This document shows positions 23,346 through 34,489 of a stretch of DNA of 64,000 nucleotides, piece after piece. Each line of letters starts with the position of its first letter. Within the stretch, counting starts at the first letter, position 1. The position numbers were made by a program, and so were the translations under genes. The stretch is from Hydnum rufescens UP504 (Eukaryota; Basidiomycota; Agaricomycetes; Cantharellales; Hydnaceae): positions 233,213 to 297,212 of the forward strand of contig MU128957.1 in assembly GCA_014904985.1 (NCBI GenBank). Direction: 5' to 3'. The notes below the pieces were generated by a model. The model had not been told where the DNA came from. It searched no databases and saw only the letters and a list, made by a program, of their open reading frames with translations.

Positions 23346-24083
23346 AAACCAACAGCTGTGCAGCAATTGCTGATATGGCAATACTGCTTGCAAGCAGTCA
23401 CAGAAATGGATGTTCAACAAATGAAGACCATTTGTATGGATCATGATGAATGACCCTGGGCCTGCCTTCAGGTTGGGGCAGAGCACATTAGGATGTCCAA
23501 GCTGAATAATTAATCCAAGATCCTTGAGAGAGGTGCTCTCAAAGGACTGGCCATTCCATTTCAACAGAAGTTTGTGACAATTAATGGCCCTGTACAAGAG
23601 AGGAATAAAAGCCACAAACTTTGATTCAATGAAAAGGGAGATTTTGGTGCTGCTGAACACAACATGATGGGCACACCAATCCCCCCCCTAAAGCATTCCT
23701 CACAGCAAATCATACTGCTTTGGCCAGGTGCCTCACAATCTGGGCCCCCTGAAGTTCCCAATGCATAGCCAGGTCCTTCCACCCAAAGCATTTCATTGAG
23801 AAAGCTATTGTGCATAGGAATCCAAGTCTTCAGAGGCTCATCCTATAAGAAGCCAGGACCAACATTGAACTCAGTTGGAAATATTGAAAAAGGCAAATGT
23901 TCTGTTACTTACTGATGCAACATTGCACTTTTGATGTGAACCAAAAGATGGTGCTGGGAGATAGTGAACAGTCCCCAGATCATTCAAGGAACCAGGCTCC
24001 AGGTCATCAGGTGGCAGGAGTTGTGCAGGAGGAATGGGCCACTCAGGTGAAGGAACCATAAGAATGGAATGGGTCTTTGTCAC
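23346..24083 (-). pseudogene. KDZ transposase-associated CxC2 cysteine-cluster fragment
   Basis: Reads from an N-terminal Pro-rich part (PSPEWPIPPAQLL) through FLNEMLWVEGPGYALG, the zinc-type CCEECFRGG, then LLKWNGQSFESTSLKDLGL, IQLGHPNVLCPN and LHLLNIHFCDC. This order is that of the CxC2-like cluster at the N-terminus of KDZ (Kyakuja-Dileera-Zisupton) transposases in mushrooms. A short intron around 23600 (GTTTGTGG to TTGTACAG) is plausible. The gene stops at QLLHSCWF, exactly where the palindromic element begins. I could not find the catalytic part on the far side, so it is a truncated relic with frameshifts. Confidence 0.65.
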
Positions 24084-24839
24084 AGTTCAGTTGTCACCAA
24101 TACACTTTGTTATGTGTTGGACTACTGTCTCCACATGAACCTCACATTGCCAAAACCTAGAGATATTTGTGCCATTTTTTTGCAGTTGACCTTGAGGCAT
24201 TAGCCTCCAGGGGGATGTCACATGCAGTGATGTGACATCTGTCCAGGCAGATCCATTTTTCAGCCTCCCATACAGAGACTGTGCAAATTGTAGTTCATGA
24301 AATAATGAAAACCTCTATGGTGTACTACATTGAAGTTGGTGAGAACCTACCTAATGAGAGCCAGAATGATGCCACAGATGAGACTCAGAGGAAGAGGAAA
24401 TTAATAATGAAGGTGTGCTATACTAGCATGGCAGGTAGTATTGCTGCAACTTGCTTGACTGAATTGGGTTGAGTTGAGTTGTGGAATTGAAAAAATTCTT
24501 TCCAACTACAACAGATGATGGATTTTTGTTACCAGGGTATGAAAGAGAGGACTATAAAACAGTAGAAGCTGTTGAGCTGTAAGCAAGAAGTGGTCTAATA
24601 GGAACACCATTGACACAAGGTTTGTCTTTTTTCAGCAACTCTGAGTTGTGGCATCACTAGGTAGCTATAAAGACTGTCAGGGATTGAATCCCCTTTGGTT
24701 CCTTTTTACAGACTAGCCACAGCTAGCCTGGTATTCTCTCTTATTAATTAAGTAATTGAATGAGATCTTTATTCCAGCCATTACACATAATAAAGAAGGG
24801 AACAAGTATGTATGAGGATCAGGTCAGCATCATATCACA
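24084..24839. other. no recognisable gene
   Basis: CpG-poor spacer between the CxC2 fragment and the next minus-strand gene. A TGTCAGGGATTGAATCCC at 24678 resembles the start of the LTR family at 14556, but I found no matching end or target duplication. Confidence 0.35.
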
Positions 24840-25350
24840 CTACCATCTACCTCTACCACCAACTTGAAGGATCTCTACGTTTCCAGCCTGCTGAGCAACA
24901 TTGACATGCCCCCATCCCTCAGCCTCAGAGTTCATGAAATGATAGATGCTGCCTTGAACACCCATAACTAAAGGGGAGGTGGTGATCCTAAACAAAATGC
25001 TTAATGTGGTCCAAACAAATTGCAAAGTGAACTTACCAGGACTGAAAAACTCCAACCTGAGTGCCATGTATAACAACATACCAATGCTCATAAGGACCAG
25101 GAGACATTGGAATGGGAGTGGAGGGAGCCCAGGCAAGACTGTGAGGAGTGCAAATGGAGGGGGGCATGGGAACACAGGAGAGCACAGGGATGGAGAGGGG
25201 TGCAGGGGTGGGAGCAGGACCCTCTGCAGGGGCCAGGCAAGAGGTGGAGGGGGCATCAAGAGAACCTTGTTGTGTCTCCACCAGTGATTCCATTTCCTCT
25301 GCCTCCAACAGGGTGATCAGACCATGAATGGCAGTAAGGATCATGTACAA
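24840..25350 (-). pseudogene. RNase H1 N-terminal (viroplasmin-like) domain protein
   Basis: First exon: a Pro/Ala-rich linker (APTPAPLSIPVL) leads to HWYVVIHGTQVGVFQSW. A 49-nt intron (25036 to 24988, GTAAGT to TTTAG) joins it to ITTSPLVMGVQGSIYHFMNS, EGWGHV and AGNVEIL. This is the YVV-x-G-x-x-VGVF ... V-x-G ... A-x-G-N-V pattern of the N-terminal hybrid-binding domain of RNase H1. Proteins with a proline-rich lead and one such domain are common in mushrooms and often lie in transposon-rich DNA. The role is unknown. The second exon has a frame problem near the splice junction, so it is probably decayed. Confidence 0.55.
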
Positions 25351-25759
25351 TAGAGTAACTATAACATTTCTTGTCAGTTATTGTGCACAGGCAAGTTAAG
25401 GGCCACTCACTAATAAGGGAGCCCTTAGGCTTGCTGTTGATGGGAACAAGGCACTCTTTTTTGATGTTCACTGCCATACCATTGTTAGTTCCCAGATCTG
25501 CTACTGGGTGGGCTACAATACTTTCTCACCAGTAGGGGAACCTGTAGGCTCACTTTGGATTGTAGAGGGGTCCCCAGGTTCCCCTTTGGCTGGGTCAGGG
25601 TGATCATTTTGGACCTTGTCTGTAAGGTGCATGAAATTTCTGTGACTGTTATTTGCAACAGAAAGTACCATGAGTTCTAACTGGCCAGCCACAAGGCAAT
25701 TCCATACTACTGAGGAGAAGGTGGGCTTTCTCATCCACAACACACCTTGGGCATATCCT
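25351..25759. other. spacer between divergent genes
   Basis: Between the minus-strand gene above and the plus-strand gene below. Only short shadow ORFs; any shared promoter is not recognisable. Confidence 0.3.
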
Positions 25760-28700
25760 GATGTTCTGCAGAAGTCTATAAAAACTGATGTCTCCAAGGG
25801 GCTGGGCTGCTGGCATGTCCAGGAATGAGTTCCTGGACAAGCATGGCCCAGAGTACCAGAAGTCCTGTGAAAATGGATCCAAATCTACCTTCTTTACCAA
25901 ACTGTGCCATGACTATTTTGAACAGTATCACTGGAGCCTTCCCAACAACATTGGGCCTGTTGAGGGGGCTACATACAAGGAACCCACCACCCCAGATGAG
26001 ATCCAACAGATGGGGTCTCAAATTAAGATGAAAAAGAGGTATGTCTTATTATTATCTGTGGAGATTGTATCTCACTGGCAAGGTGTCCTTCTAGGCAATT
26101 ATTTGGTGGTACACACTGCACTGGGGCCCCTCACATCATTCTGGAAATATGTCAGCAGCATTGTCACCCTTCACAGCTCTGGACAACTCTAAGCTTTCCA
26201 AATCCTCAAAATCCAAGATCAAGCAGCTCAACCAAATCTACCCCAATATTTACTAAAATGCCAAGATCCTGCCTGAGGTCAAGAAACAAGAGGCCATCAA
26301 GGCAGAAAAAGCCTTGGCTGGCTTTCTGCACAAACAATCAGTCATTCTACACTCAGAAGTCACTGCTTGCCTATTTGAGCAAGAGTCTGCTGAGGTTAAA
26401 GCAGAAGTTGCCTATAAATGTGAATGACAGCATGAAGAGGCTCTTCAAGTGTGGAGGGTGGTGCACAAGGTCCCAGACACAGCACAACAGCTCCAAAAGT
26501 GTGTCTATTCATTAGAACAGCTATTCATAAGACTGATTCTCATTCAGTGGAATAAATACCATGGTTCCTTACATCACAGAGTTCATGGGCAACCTGAAAA
26601 GGTTGAAAGGCCTGTTGTGTTCAGTTCCTGTTGGAGGATCTTTATTGGCTACAGAAGGAGATCTCACCATATTTCAGTAAGTTCAGATTTCTCACCTCAG
26701 CCATTGGTGCAATTCTCACATGGCATAGTCTTCATGAAGGAAAAGCTGATGAGGTTCAACCTCTTGACTTTGGTTCCTATGTGCACAATCTCTTCCAGTG
26801 TATGATTATCCTGATGTACATAGAGTTTCTGAAGCTTGTGTATCATAAGTAAAAGGGCCTTTCATATGCACATGTAACTGACAGTGAACTATTTCAGCAA
26901 AAGCTGAACATCTGTTGCAGTTTTCACCTGCTCCTGAATGATCATTTCCCACTCCTAAACAATCATCACCTACTCCTGAATGATCGTCTCCCACTCCTGG
27001 GTGGTTGTCACCTGGTCCTCATGGTTTGCCATTGCCTTCCCCTTGTGATTCCCCAGCCCCCATAGCTACACCAATCCCCTCCCTTTCAGTCAGGCCCATC
27101 CCACTTTTTTCTCCTGCCACACCCTCTCCACTCCATTTATCAATAACTCCTGCACCTGATGAGGAGATGTCAGTGGATGGGGTCTGCAGTGCATCAGATG
27201 TGCTGAAGGAGCCTTTCCTTGATTTGGAGGCACTTTGACAGTGGAATATAGAGCAAAACAACCAGCTCATTAGAGACCTTGGTCTTGAAGAGCCACTCAT
27301 TCCACTGGCAAAGGAAAACAGGAAGAAAAGTGACAATTGTAGTTGCAAACACAAGGTAGCTGATGTGCCTGAGGCTAGCCCAAGTCATAATACTTGAAAG
27401 TCAGCAAGTTGAATCCACAATGTCACTGCCAGCTCAATCTGCAACATTGCCAGTGATACCCACAATGTCACTGGCTCAATCTGCCAGGTTGCCAGTGGGG
27501 TCTACAACATTGGTGGTGATACCCATGATGCCACCAATCAAATCTATGACATTACCAATCACCATGTTGCCAGCTCAATCTGAAACATTGCCAGTGGAGT
27601 CTACAACATTGGCAGTGAAATCTATGACATTGCCAATTGAATCTATGACATTACCAATCAAATCTACAGCATTACCAGTTGAATCCACAATGTCACCCAC
27701 AGAATCTGAAATGTCATGAGTCAAATGTGCCACATTGCAAGTTGAATCTGTAATGTTACAAGTTGCATCTACTATGCCACAAGTTGCATCTGCTATGCCA
27801 CAAGTCAAATCTGCTACTTTGCAAGTCAAATCTGCTATGTTGCAAGTCAAATCTGCTATGTCACAAGTTGAATCCATGATGCCACAAGTCAAATCTATGA
27901 CCTCACCAGTTGAGTATGTTGCTGGGGATGCAGCTTCATCAATCAAGTCTGTGACAGGCAACATGACTTCATCTGATGATAAAGTCATGGCCATTGTTGA
28001 TTCAGTGAGTCCAACCTCAATGGCATCACTACAACATCTTTCACCTGCACCCCCTTTGTCTGCTTTGGCTCCTTCACCTGTGGTACCCCCTTTGTCCACA
28101 CCAACTTGTTCATCCATGTCAACTCCATCTGCACTATCCCCTTCATTTACACCTCCTGATTCATCATCATCCTCTTCCTCTGCATTTCCAGGGACTGTGG
28201 TAGTGTGTCCAAAATATCCACCTTGGCTTGAGATCCAATACCATCATCTTGAGACATTAGATAATAGCAGTGACTGGCAAAAGGCACTCCAACATTGGGC
28301 CTCTATTGAGGAGTCATTTAGTTACAGTGAAAAGACAGTATGAGTTATATTTTAATTATTAAGGCTGTACTCTAATGTCATTTGGTAGACACCAAAGAAC
28401 CTTGGGACATCCAGTAGACCCCTCAAAATTGGACTCTGGGTCAAAAACTATTGTAAGATTGCATTTTCTCCACCTATGCCCAATGTCACCAAGTATGAGA
28501 ATGCATGGTGGCAATGGTGGACAAACTGTCAGTCATCATGGCACCCAAAGGATCTGCACATGGTCTCACATTGTACTGCACCCCCCAATGCTGACTGGTC
28601 AGCAATCAAAAAGGGTGGGTTGAACAGTTTATTGAGTTTGCTGATCAGCCTTGAATTTTGGAGAGAGAATATCACTGTGGGGGGTGAGAATTACAGCCAT

Positions 28701-28770
28701 TGGCTCATGGCTGTGCAAGATATTACCTGGGTGATGGAATCTTGTCTTTGTATCCCTCAGCCATGAATTC
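25760..28770 (+). pseudogene. large unknown gene linked to KDZ-type loci, with heptad tract
   Basis: First exon: MSRNEFLDKHGPEYQKSC, then YFEQYHWSLPNNIGP and PTTPDEIQQMGSQIKMKK before GTATGT. Next: SKIKQLNQIYPNIY and AIKAEKALAGFLHKQS. A Ser/Pro-rich acidic middle ends with WNIEQNNQLIRDLGLEEPL. A heptad repeat tract (27396-27916) follows, then PPWLEIQYHHLETL and WQKALQHWASIEESF, a ~52-nt intron at 28338, and ENAWWQWWTNCQSS with GGLNSLLSLLISLEFW to the stop at 28766. From memory, both halves match uncharacterised mushroom proteins found near KDZ and TET/JBP genes; they may be two genes. Several in-frame TGA codons (for example 26425 and 27717) look like CGA decay. Confidence 0.5.
27396..27916 (+). 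repeat. 21-bp coding minisatellite (heptapeptide repeat)
   Basis: About 22 units of 21 bp. They encode heptads of the form Ser-x-x-Leu-Pro-Val-Glu, later Ser-Ala-x-x-Gln-Val-Lys. The frame stays open over the tract except for one TGA at 27717. The antisense frame is open too (27575-28117), because the period is a multiple of three. The inverted copy near 41905-42040 keeps only a few degenerate units. Confidence 0.8.
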
Positions 28771-29370
28771 AACTTGTCTGTCATTCTCACTAGTTGAAGT
28801 GTCCACTTAGAAATTGTGGGACTACATGAACTTGAAGTTTGAGAGGTGGGGACTTAGACAATTTCCAAAGGAATTGTGTCACATGACTACTGACATTGTG
28901 TGGGCCATATCAGGGATCAATACCAGAGCATGCCAGATCAGTCACATGGTCAAGTTGTTGTGGAAATCCCCAATATATCCAATCCTGGTATGATATATGA
29001 GGCCTGGCAATGGCAGCTTGCCACCCTTGATGTATCAAATTTCATGGTAAGTTACCAGGTTATTATGTGTCATATTACAGCATGGGCTGGAGAAGTGAGA
29101 CAAATGCCATGAAGAGTGAACATGCTCCACAAAGTGATGGAAGCAATTGAATGCTGTGAAGTGAGTGGGTGCCACAAAGTGAAAGGAGCATAGAGTGATG
29201 AAGTGAGGTGAAGTGAATGGACCATGCTAGGCAAGTTTAAATGCCATTAGAAGCTGAGTGATGCTAGTCCTCATGGATGAGAAGGACCCCTCAGACTTGG
29301 GCACAACAAACTTGTCAGGATGGAAGGCCTGTGATAAAAAGTGCTGAGCAGAGTGTGTTAAGTGCAAGTC
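28771..29370. other. intergenic spacer between convergent genes
   Basis: Purine-rich stretch with repeats of GTGAAGTGA type near 29150-29220. No gene recognised; it separates two genes that point at each other. Confidence 0.35.
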
Positions 29371-32105
29371 TCAGCAAGGATGACAAACCAAAAGTAGATA
29401 ATGGACAATGATCCTCATCAAATCCTTGAGGTTTTCCTCCATGTTCTCAGTGATTTTGGCCCACCTGGCATTGAAATGAACCTGCCAAGCTAAGGTCAAT
29501 GTTGGATCCAAAGGCTCAAACTTCACCCTGGAGAGGAGTGTAAGGAGGGCTGGTAACCTCTCAGACATTAAGTGCTTTAGGGCATAGTCAAAGGCTTCAA
29601 ACCCAGGGGTTACTGTGATGTGGCTAAGCTCTGGGTCAATGAGGGGAGGAAGGCTGAGAGTGTGGTGGACAGTACCTCCTGGAATTGAGAAACAACCCAT
29701 TGCCTATGTCAGGCTTGTTATTGGCCTGCTGTCATCTTGCCTTGAGTGCCTTTGAAGAGTTCTTGAGTACTCTCTCATGCAGCTGCCAAAAAAAAACACA
29801 CCTCTGAGTATTTACAAATTGCCAAGGTAGCCACCAAGGCAAACCTTGATAGTATTTGAATAAAGGTCTCATAGTGGGCATGGGAGAGGGGAAGTTCATC
29901 TAGGAGAAAGGCAAAGATGTTGTTAAATAGTAGAGGCAAGCCCAGTTCCCTGCCTGACAGGCACATCATCATCACTGTGGCCCCAGGAGTGTCCTGCAAT
30001 GGGAAATCTTGGTGGAGGCTGGCTTCCAAGTCAGCAGGTTGTGCCATTCATAGATCCAAGAAGGCTGTCAGCCCCTCCATCCCCTTGTTGGCTTCCTAAG
30101 AAAGGCTCCAGCTCAGCTCAGATTGCTGGAGGAAAAGAAAAGTACTCACAACTAATTCATCATTTTGAATCTCCCTATAAAATTCTGCAAAGAGGGAAGG
30201 ATTGTATTCCCTAAGAACAAGACTTCCTCTAAGGTTCTTCACAGTGTCAACAATGACCTTTGCCACCTTCTCAATCACTTCAAACCCTTCATGGATAACT
30301 GAAGTGAGGGAAGACTTGGTGAAGTAAGCAGTGCAATAGAATGGGATGGACAATTCAAGCAGAGAAATTGTTGGTTGGATACCATATGGGCCCATCTGAA
30401 TGGGGTTGAAGACAATGCCTATAACCTCCAAGTAAAGAGTATTCTGGAGCTCATTGACAATCTGTTGGAGTGAAATGTCACTAGGGCTATTGAAGGCCAC
30501 CTTAGTCAGGTCCAGGAGTTGGTTGCTGAGGTTCACCAGGAATTCATATTGAGTGGTCATTGAGGATGACTCAGGGTGCCATGTGCAAGTCCCAGCAATG
30601 GGATGAGATAAGTTGTGGATGTTTTGTAAGAGCTTATTTGTGTGATTAAACAGAAGGGTGGATCTGGGCTGGGGAGGTGGGGAAGACTCTGGGGGAGGAG
30701 GCAGGCTCTCATCATCTGAGATGTTGAAAAGCTTTTAAACAGGGTTAAAGGTCTGTCATCTGCACAACAACAACCAGGCATGGATTTGACATACTTCATC
30801 ATGACCTTCATCTTTGCCTTCACCCTTGCCCTTGGCATTGTTGAGCTAGGAGACCAATTAGATAAAGATGAGACAACAGCTTAGAGTGGGAGCAGGAGCA
30901 GTGGCTAACACACCAAGGAGAGTATTTCATCATCACCTCCATCTTCAGATACATGGCTTTCTGCTTTATCCTTGTCCATCCTGGCTTGTTTTGGAAATGG
31001 GAGGTCAGAGGATAGAGTTCTCTTTTTCTTCAGAGACTTGGGCAGGTCTGCCACCCCAGGGCCCAGGCAGATGAAGAAGAGGGCCTTGACAGACTTAATC
31101 CCAGGAAGGGCTCTGCCAGACTTTATAACATTCTCAGTAGATAGTTCACAAAACTGAGAAAAGGTGAGACTTGCTCTGTTAGACTTGTGGGTCCAGCTCA
31201 ATGTGAGGACCAAGGGTTGTAATTTCTTGACAGAGCTCCTTGCAACACCCATCTTCACAGGTTTCATAAAGACAAATTCCTGCAAATAATAGTGAGGGAT
31301 GGATCCAAGAGCACTAAAGATACCATTGGTCATGACTGCAGCAGTGGCATCTTCCAGAAGAATGAAGTCTTTGATGTATTTTTGTGACTTCAGGCTCTCA
31401 AACCTCAAGACTGTGTCAGAATACTGAATGTGAAAGATAAAAGTAGAACTCACTGCAGTTTGGTGGGGTATCTTGGCCAAGTTGCTGATTCACCATGGGC
31501 ATCCAATCCTTCAACAATGGACAACATTGTAAAGTGAAGGACTTTCAGCTTCACAGCCTTCCTGCTGGCACCCTTCTGAGGGGGGTGAGTGGCTGTTAGG
31601 GAGGGGGATTTTATACCCACCCTGCATGCATATTGGGTCAGAAGAGACAAGTGTGAGTGCAAGCAAAGTCAAAATGCACCTGTGCCACTGGGCTGAGAAG
31701 TTTTCCCTGTCTCCCCTCCTCCAGGGAGGCCTTGTGAGATGTTGCTGATGAGCCACTGCCCAAGGAGTGAGTGGCAGCAGCTAAGAATGCATTAGGCTTG
31801 TTAGATTGTGAGCCATTTGCCTGTAAAGTGAACCTTGGGCCATCAAGCATGGTTTTAGACTTTGATTTCTTCTGAGCCATGCCAGGTTTAGCAGAGGCTG
31901 TGCTCTGCTCAGAGTTAACCCAATTTAATTGCTCTGGGATCAAGGTGAACTGAAATACCTCTAGGGGTTGGCAGTGTTGCCACAGGCCACACCCACATAT
32001 GCAATTGCTTGTTCCAAAGTCACCAACTGGGTCAGGGTGGATCTGATAGAATAGTTGACAGCCCTTGCTGCAGGAGCCATTCATGCAGTCCATTATGTGG
32101 TTCAA
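29371..32105 (-). pseudogene. unknown gene (copy A), convergent with the gene before
   Basis: Several minus-strand ORFs follow one another: an N-terminal part with CSKGCQLF and KSKSKTMLDGPRFTLQ, a middle part with YIKDFILLEDATAAVMTNG and FMKPVKMGVARSSVKKL, a Lys-rich patch KKKRTLSSDLPFPKQAR that could be a nuclear signal, and a C-terminal part with QIVNELQNTLYLEVIG, AKITENMEENLKDLM and others. I do not recognise the family. An inverted second copy lies at 37463-40250 and shows matching segments, so the gene was once real. Stops and frameshifts separate the parts. The start at 32105 is the first ATG of the leading ORF. Confidence 0.45.
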
Positions 32106-32243
32106 GTATTAAAAGAGCAAGCCACTCTGGTTTGGGGTGGAGAAATCCAGTGAAGTTCCAAGGCCAAGACCAGAGAAAAAGCAACCAGCATGGAAAGAGA
32201 GAGCTGCTGTACAGTTTTCCAGAGCTAACTGACACCATTTGAG

Positions 32244-33021
32244 TGATTACCAAACAGGCAAGAATGACCCTGGACAGTGGGAGAGCCTTGGCTGCTTGGA
32301 TGAGTGGAGAGGATCCTTGACATTTGGAAAGCCCCAAGGGTGGTCTTTTATAGCATTTACAGAGGATAGAAAAGGATATCAAAGTGGAAAAGGGCTCTTA
32401 GCTAAGCAAGGAGTGGAAAGGCAGCCCTGGGGCTGCCCACTCTGGCCTCTGCTTGCACTGTGTGCTTTGCCAGGCCAGGATGGAAATCAGCACATGGATG
32501 GAGGACTCTGCTGATAAAGGGCACTCTGAGTGGATGAAAATTGCCCCCACCAATGTTAATTTGTTAATTGGCTCATCTGGCATTGGGGAAAAATCCCAAC
32601 TACCTCCTCAAACAAATCCAATTCTTATCAATCCACTCCAGCTTGCATTTTTTTTTAACCCACCAGACCCAGATCCACTCACCCAGTGCCTCAAGGGCAG
32701 TGGCAGAGTGTGAGTCTGGATTATGTAAACAAGGATGCCCAAGGCCCATGGATCCAACCCACCAACTCACACACATGATAAATAGGGGCCATCACAGTGC
32801 TCTCAGCTGGTGGATGTGCAATTTCTCCCTCAGCTTTGATAAAATTGACTCAGCAGACAACTCATTTTCCCCACTCCAAGACCATTCCTTTATTCAGACC
32901 TTAGGATTCAGATTGACCCTGTGACTCCCTCAATTCTTTCTTGATCCCATATCTTGGACTCTAGCAGAGCTCCCCTTTGAACTCCTGCTTGCTGTGGCAT
33001 ATGTTTAACAGAGAAAAAAAA
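32244..33021. other. no recognisable gene
   Basis: Spacer between copy A and the TET/JBP-like gene. The duplication shared with the inverted copy B ends at about 32255. Only shadow ORFs. Confidence 0.35.
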
Positions 33022-34380
33022 TCATGACAACAATTTCATTTTTTCAATCTCTGCCCTCAGCCCCTCCTTCAGCCCACAGTAGCTGTTGCTCTCCCAGTCA
33101 TACACTTTTCCCATTGCCCTCCAAACTGATTTATGAGAGAAGTGAGTGATAGTAACCCTCTCTCCAGGCTGATGCTGCCACTCTCCACCCCTGAGGAAAA
33201 TGACAGCTCCAGTCTCAAAAAATAAAATCTCTTTGAGGGAGTGGAGGATGAGGTGAGCCCCATGGGGAGCCTGCACTGCCACTAAGGGGGTCCAATCAAA
33301 GAGAGGGCCACAAGTGTCATAGTGGCTCCCAGTGGTCCAGTTCCAAGCAAAGCTGTGGCCAGGGAAAATGCAACAATCCACAGAGGCCATCATCTTGGAC
33401 CAGGGATAAGTTAATAGGGCTTCTTGAAGGTGTTTGTGGCTGGCACAGCTGAGTGTGGAGAGGGTTTCAATATGGTATTAATGCACTCACTGAGGTCATC
33501 AAGCCTGTGAATGAGTTCAGCTGTGTCTTGGAACTTTTGTCTAGATTGGCCCACAAAATTTCAAGAAGGGCCCACTTCTTCTTTCAGTGTGGGCATTGTG
33601 GCTCATCAGCTGCCATTGACTGAAGTTGTAATTTTTTTTTAAAGAAAAGACCATTTTTCTCCCAATGGCATGCCAGCCAGTGTTGATAATCTCACAACCT
33701 TGAGGCTCATTCCCAGGCTTTTGCATGTATGAGGGTGCAGGATTCACCCTTGTGGCATTGTCTGCAGAGCTCTTCTTTGTTGAAGGCTTGTGCTTGTCTG
33801 CAAATGCAGAGATTACTTCAGAATTGCATCTCTGAAAGAAGGCTTGTTCAGCATTATTGAAAAAAAAAAAAAGAGGAGGTGGTGGTGACACTATCAATTA
33901 GAGCCCACTGTGCTCTCAGACCCCAAAAAATGAGGTAACACCACATAAACAATTCTCTTGCCCTCACTGCAGAGACCCATCACCAGCATATTGCCAATGA
34001 TGAGGGTGTAGCCTTGTTTGAAGAGATTCTCCACTGGCCCCTGAAGCACTTCAGGCTTTATCTTTGGCTTTGAAGAATTGGCAATGTCTTTAAAGTTGAA
34101 TGGGGTGCTGTCTGTTCCAAAAATGGATTAAATGTGGGCATAAAAGTGCATATACAGCTTGAGCATGTGTATGAGCATTGTTGCATGCCTCAGCCAAGCA
34201 GCATCTTACATATCTTTTGATGCCCCTTGATTGCTCTTTTGCACTCCTATCAAATCAGCACCAGGGAGGTCAGTTGACAATGCTCAATTTACAGGGGCAA
34301 GGCTTGCCTTTCAGGATCAGCCTTGTGTTGTGCCCTTTTCCTCCTGTTGCTCACTTGGCTTCGTGACTGCTTGTTATCAC
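33022..34380 (-). pseudogene. TET/JBP-like 2OG-Fe(II) dioxygenase, main part
   Basis: From the N-terminal side: LKTLPILQS and FRGQWRISSNKATPSSLAI; then YMQKPGNEPQGCEIINTG, MVFSLKKNYNFSQWQLMSH and RRSGPFLKFCGPI; then PWSKMMASVDCCIFPGHSFAWNW and the dioxygenase core. In the core GSHYDTCG supplies the HxD iron ligands, GAVIFLRGGEWQHQ the PGD-like turn and distal His, and GERVTITHF the Arg for 2-oxoglutarate. Such proteins oxidise 5-methylcytosine and are expanded in mushrooms next to KDZ transposons. The catalytic exon (33393 to 33022) is open; upstream parts have a TAG at 33541 and frameshifts. The 7854-bp insert begins ten bases upstream of the annotated end, so the gene is broken. Confidence 0.7.
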
Positions 34381-34489
34381 TGCAATTAGTCACCTTAGGC
34401 AGCCCTATTTCCGTATCTAATTAGGTAGTGTTTTTCTGGTAAAATAGTATGTCTAATAGACCCATAGGCAACAACCGTCTTCGTTGTAG

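Noticed and set aside
24678..24700. A third LTR of the TGTCAGG family
   Set aside because: Only the start motif is present; no CCTGACA end with a matching 5-bp duplication was found downstream.
27575..28117. Antisense ORF of 180 aa with DLTCNIA-type repeats
   Set aside because: It is the complement of the plus-strand heptad tract; a 21-bp period keeps other frames open. The plus strand has flanking coding sequence in frame, the minus strand does not.
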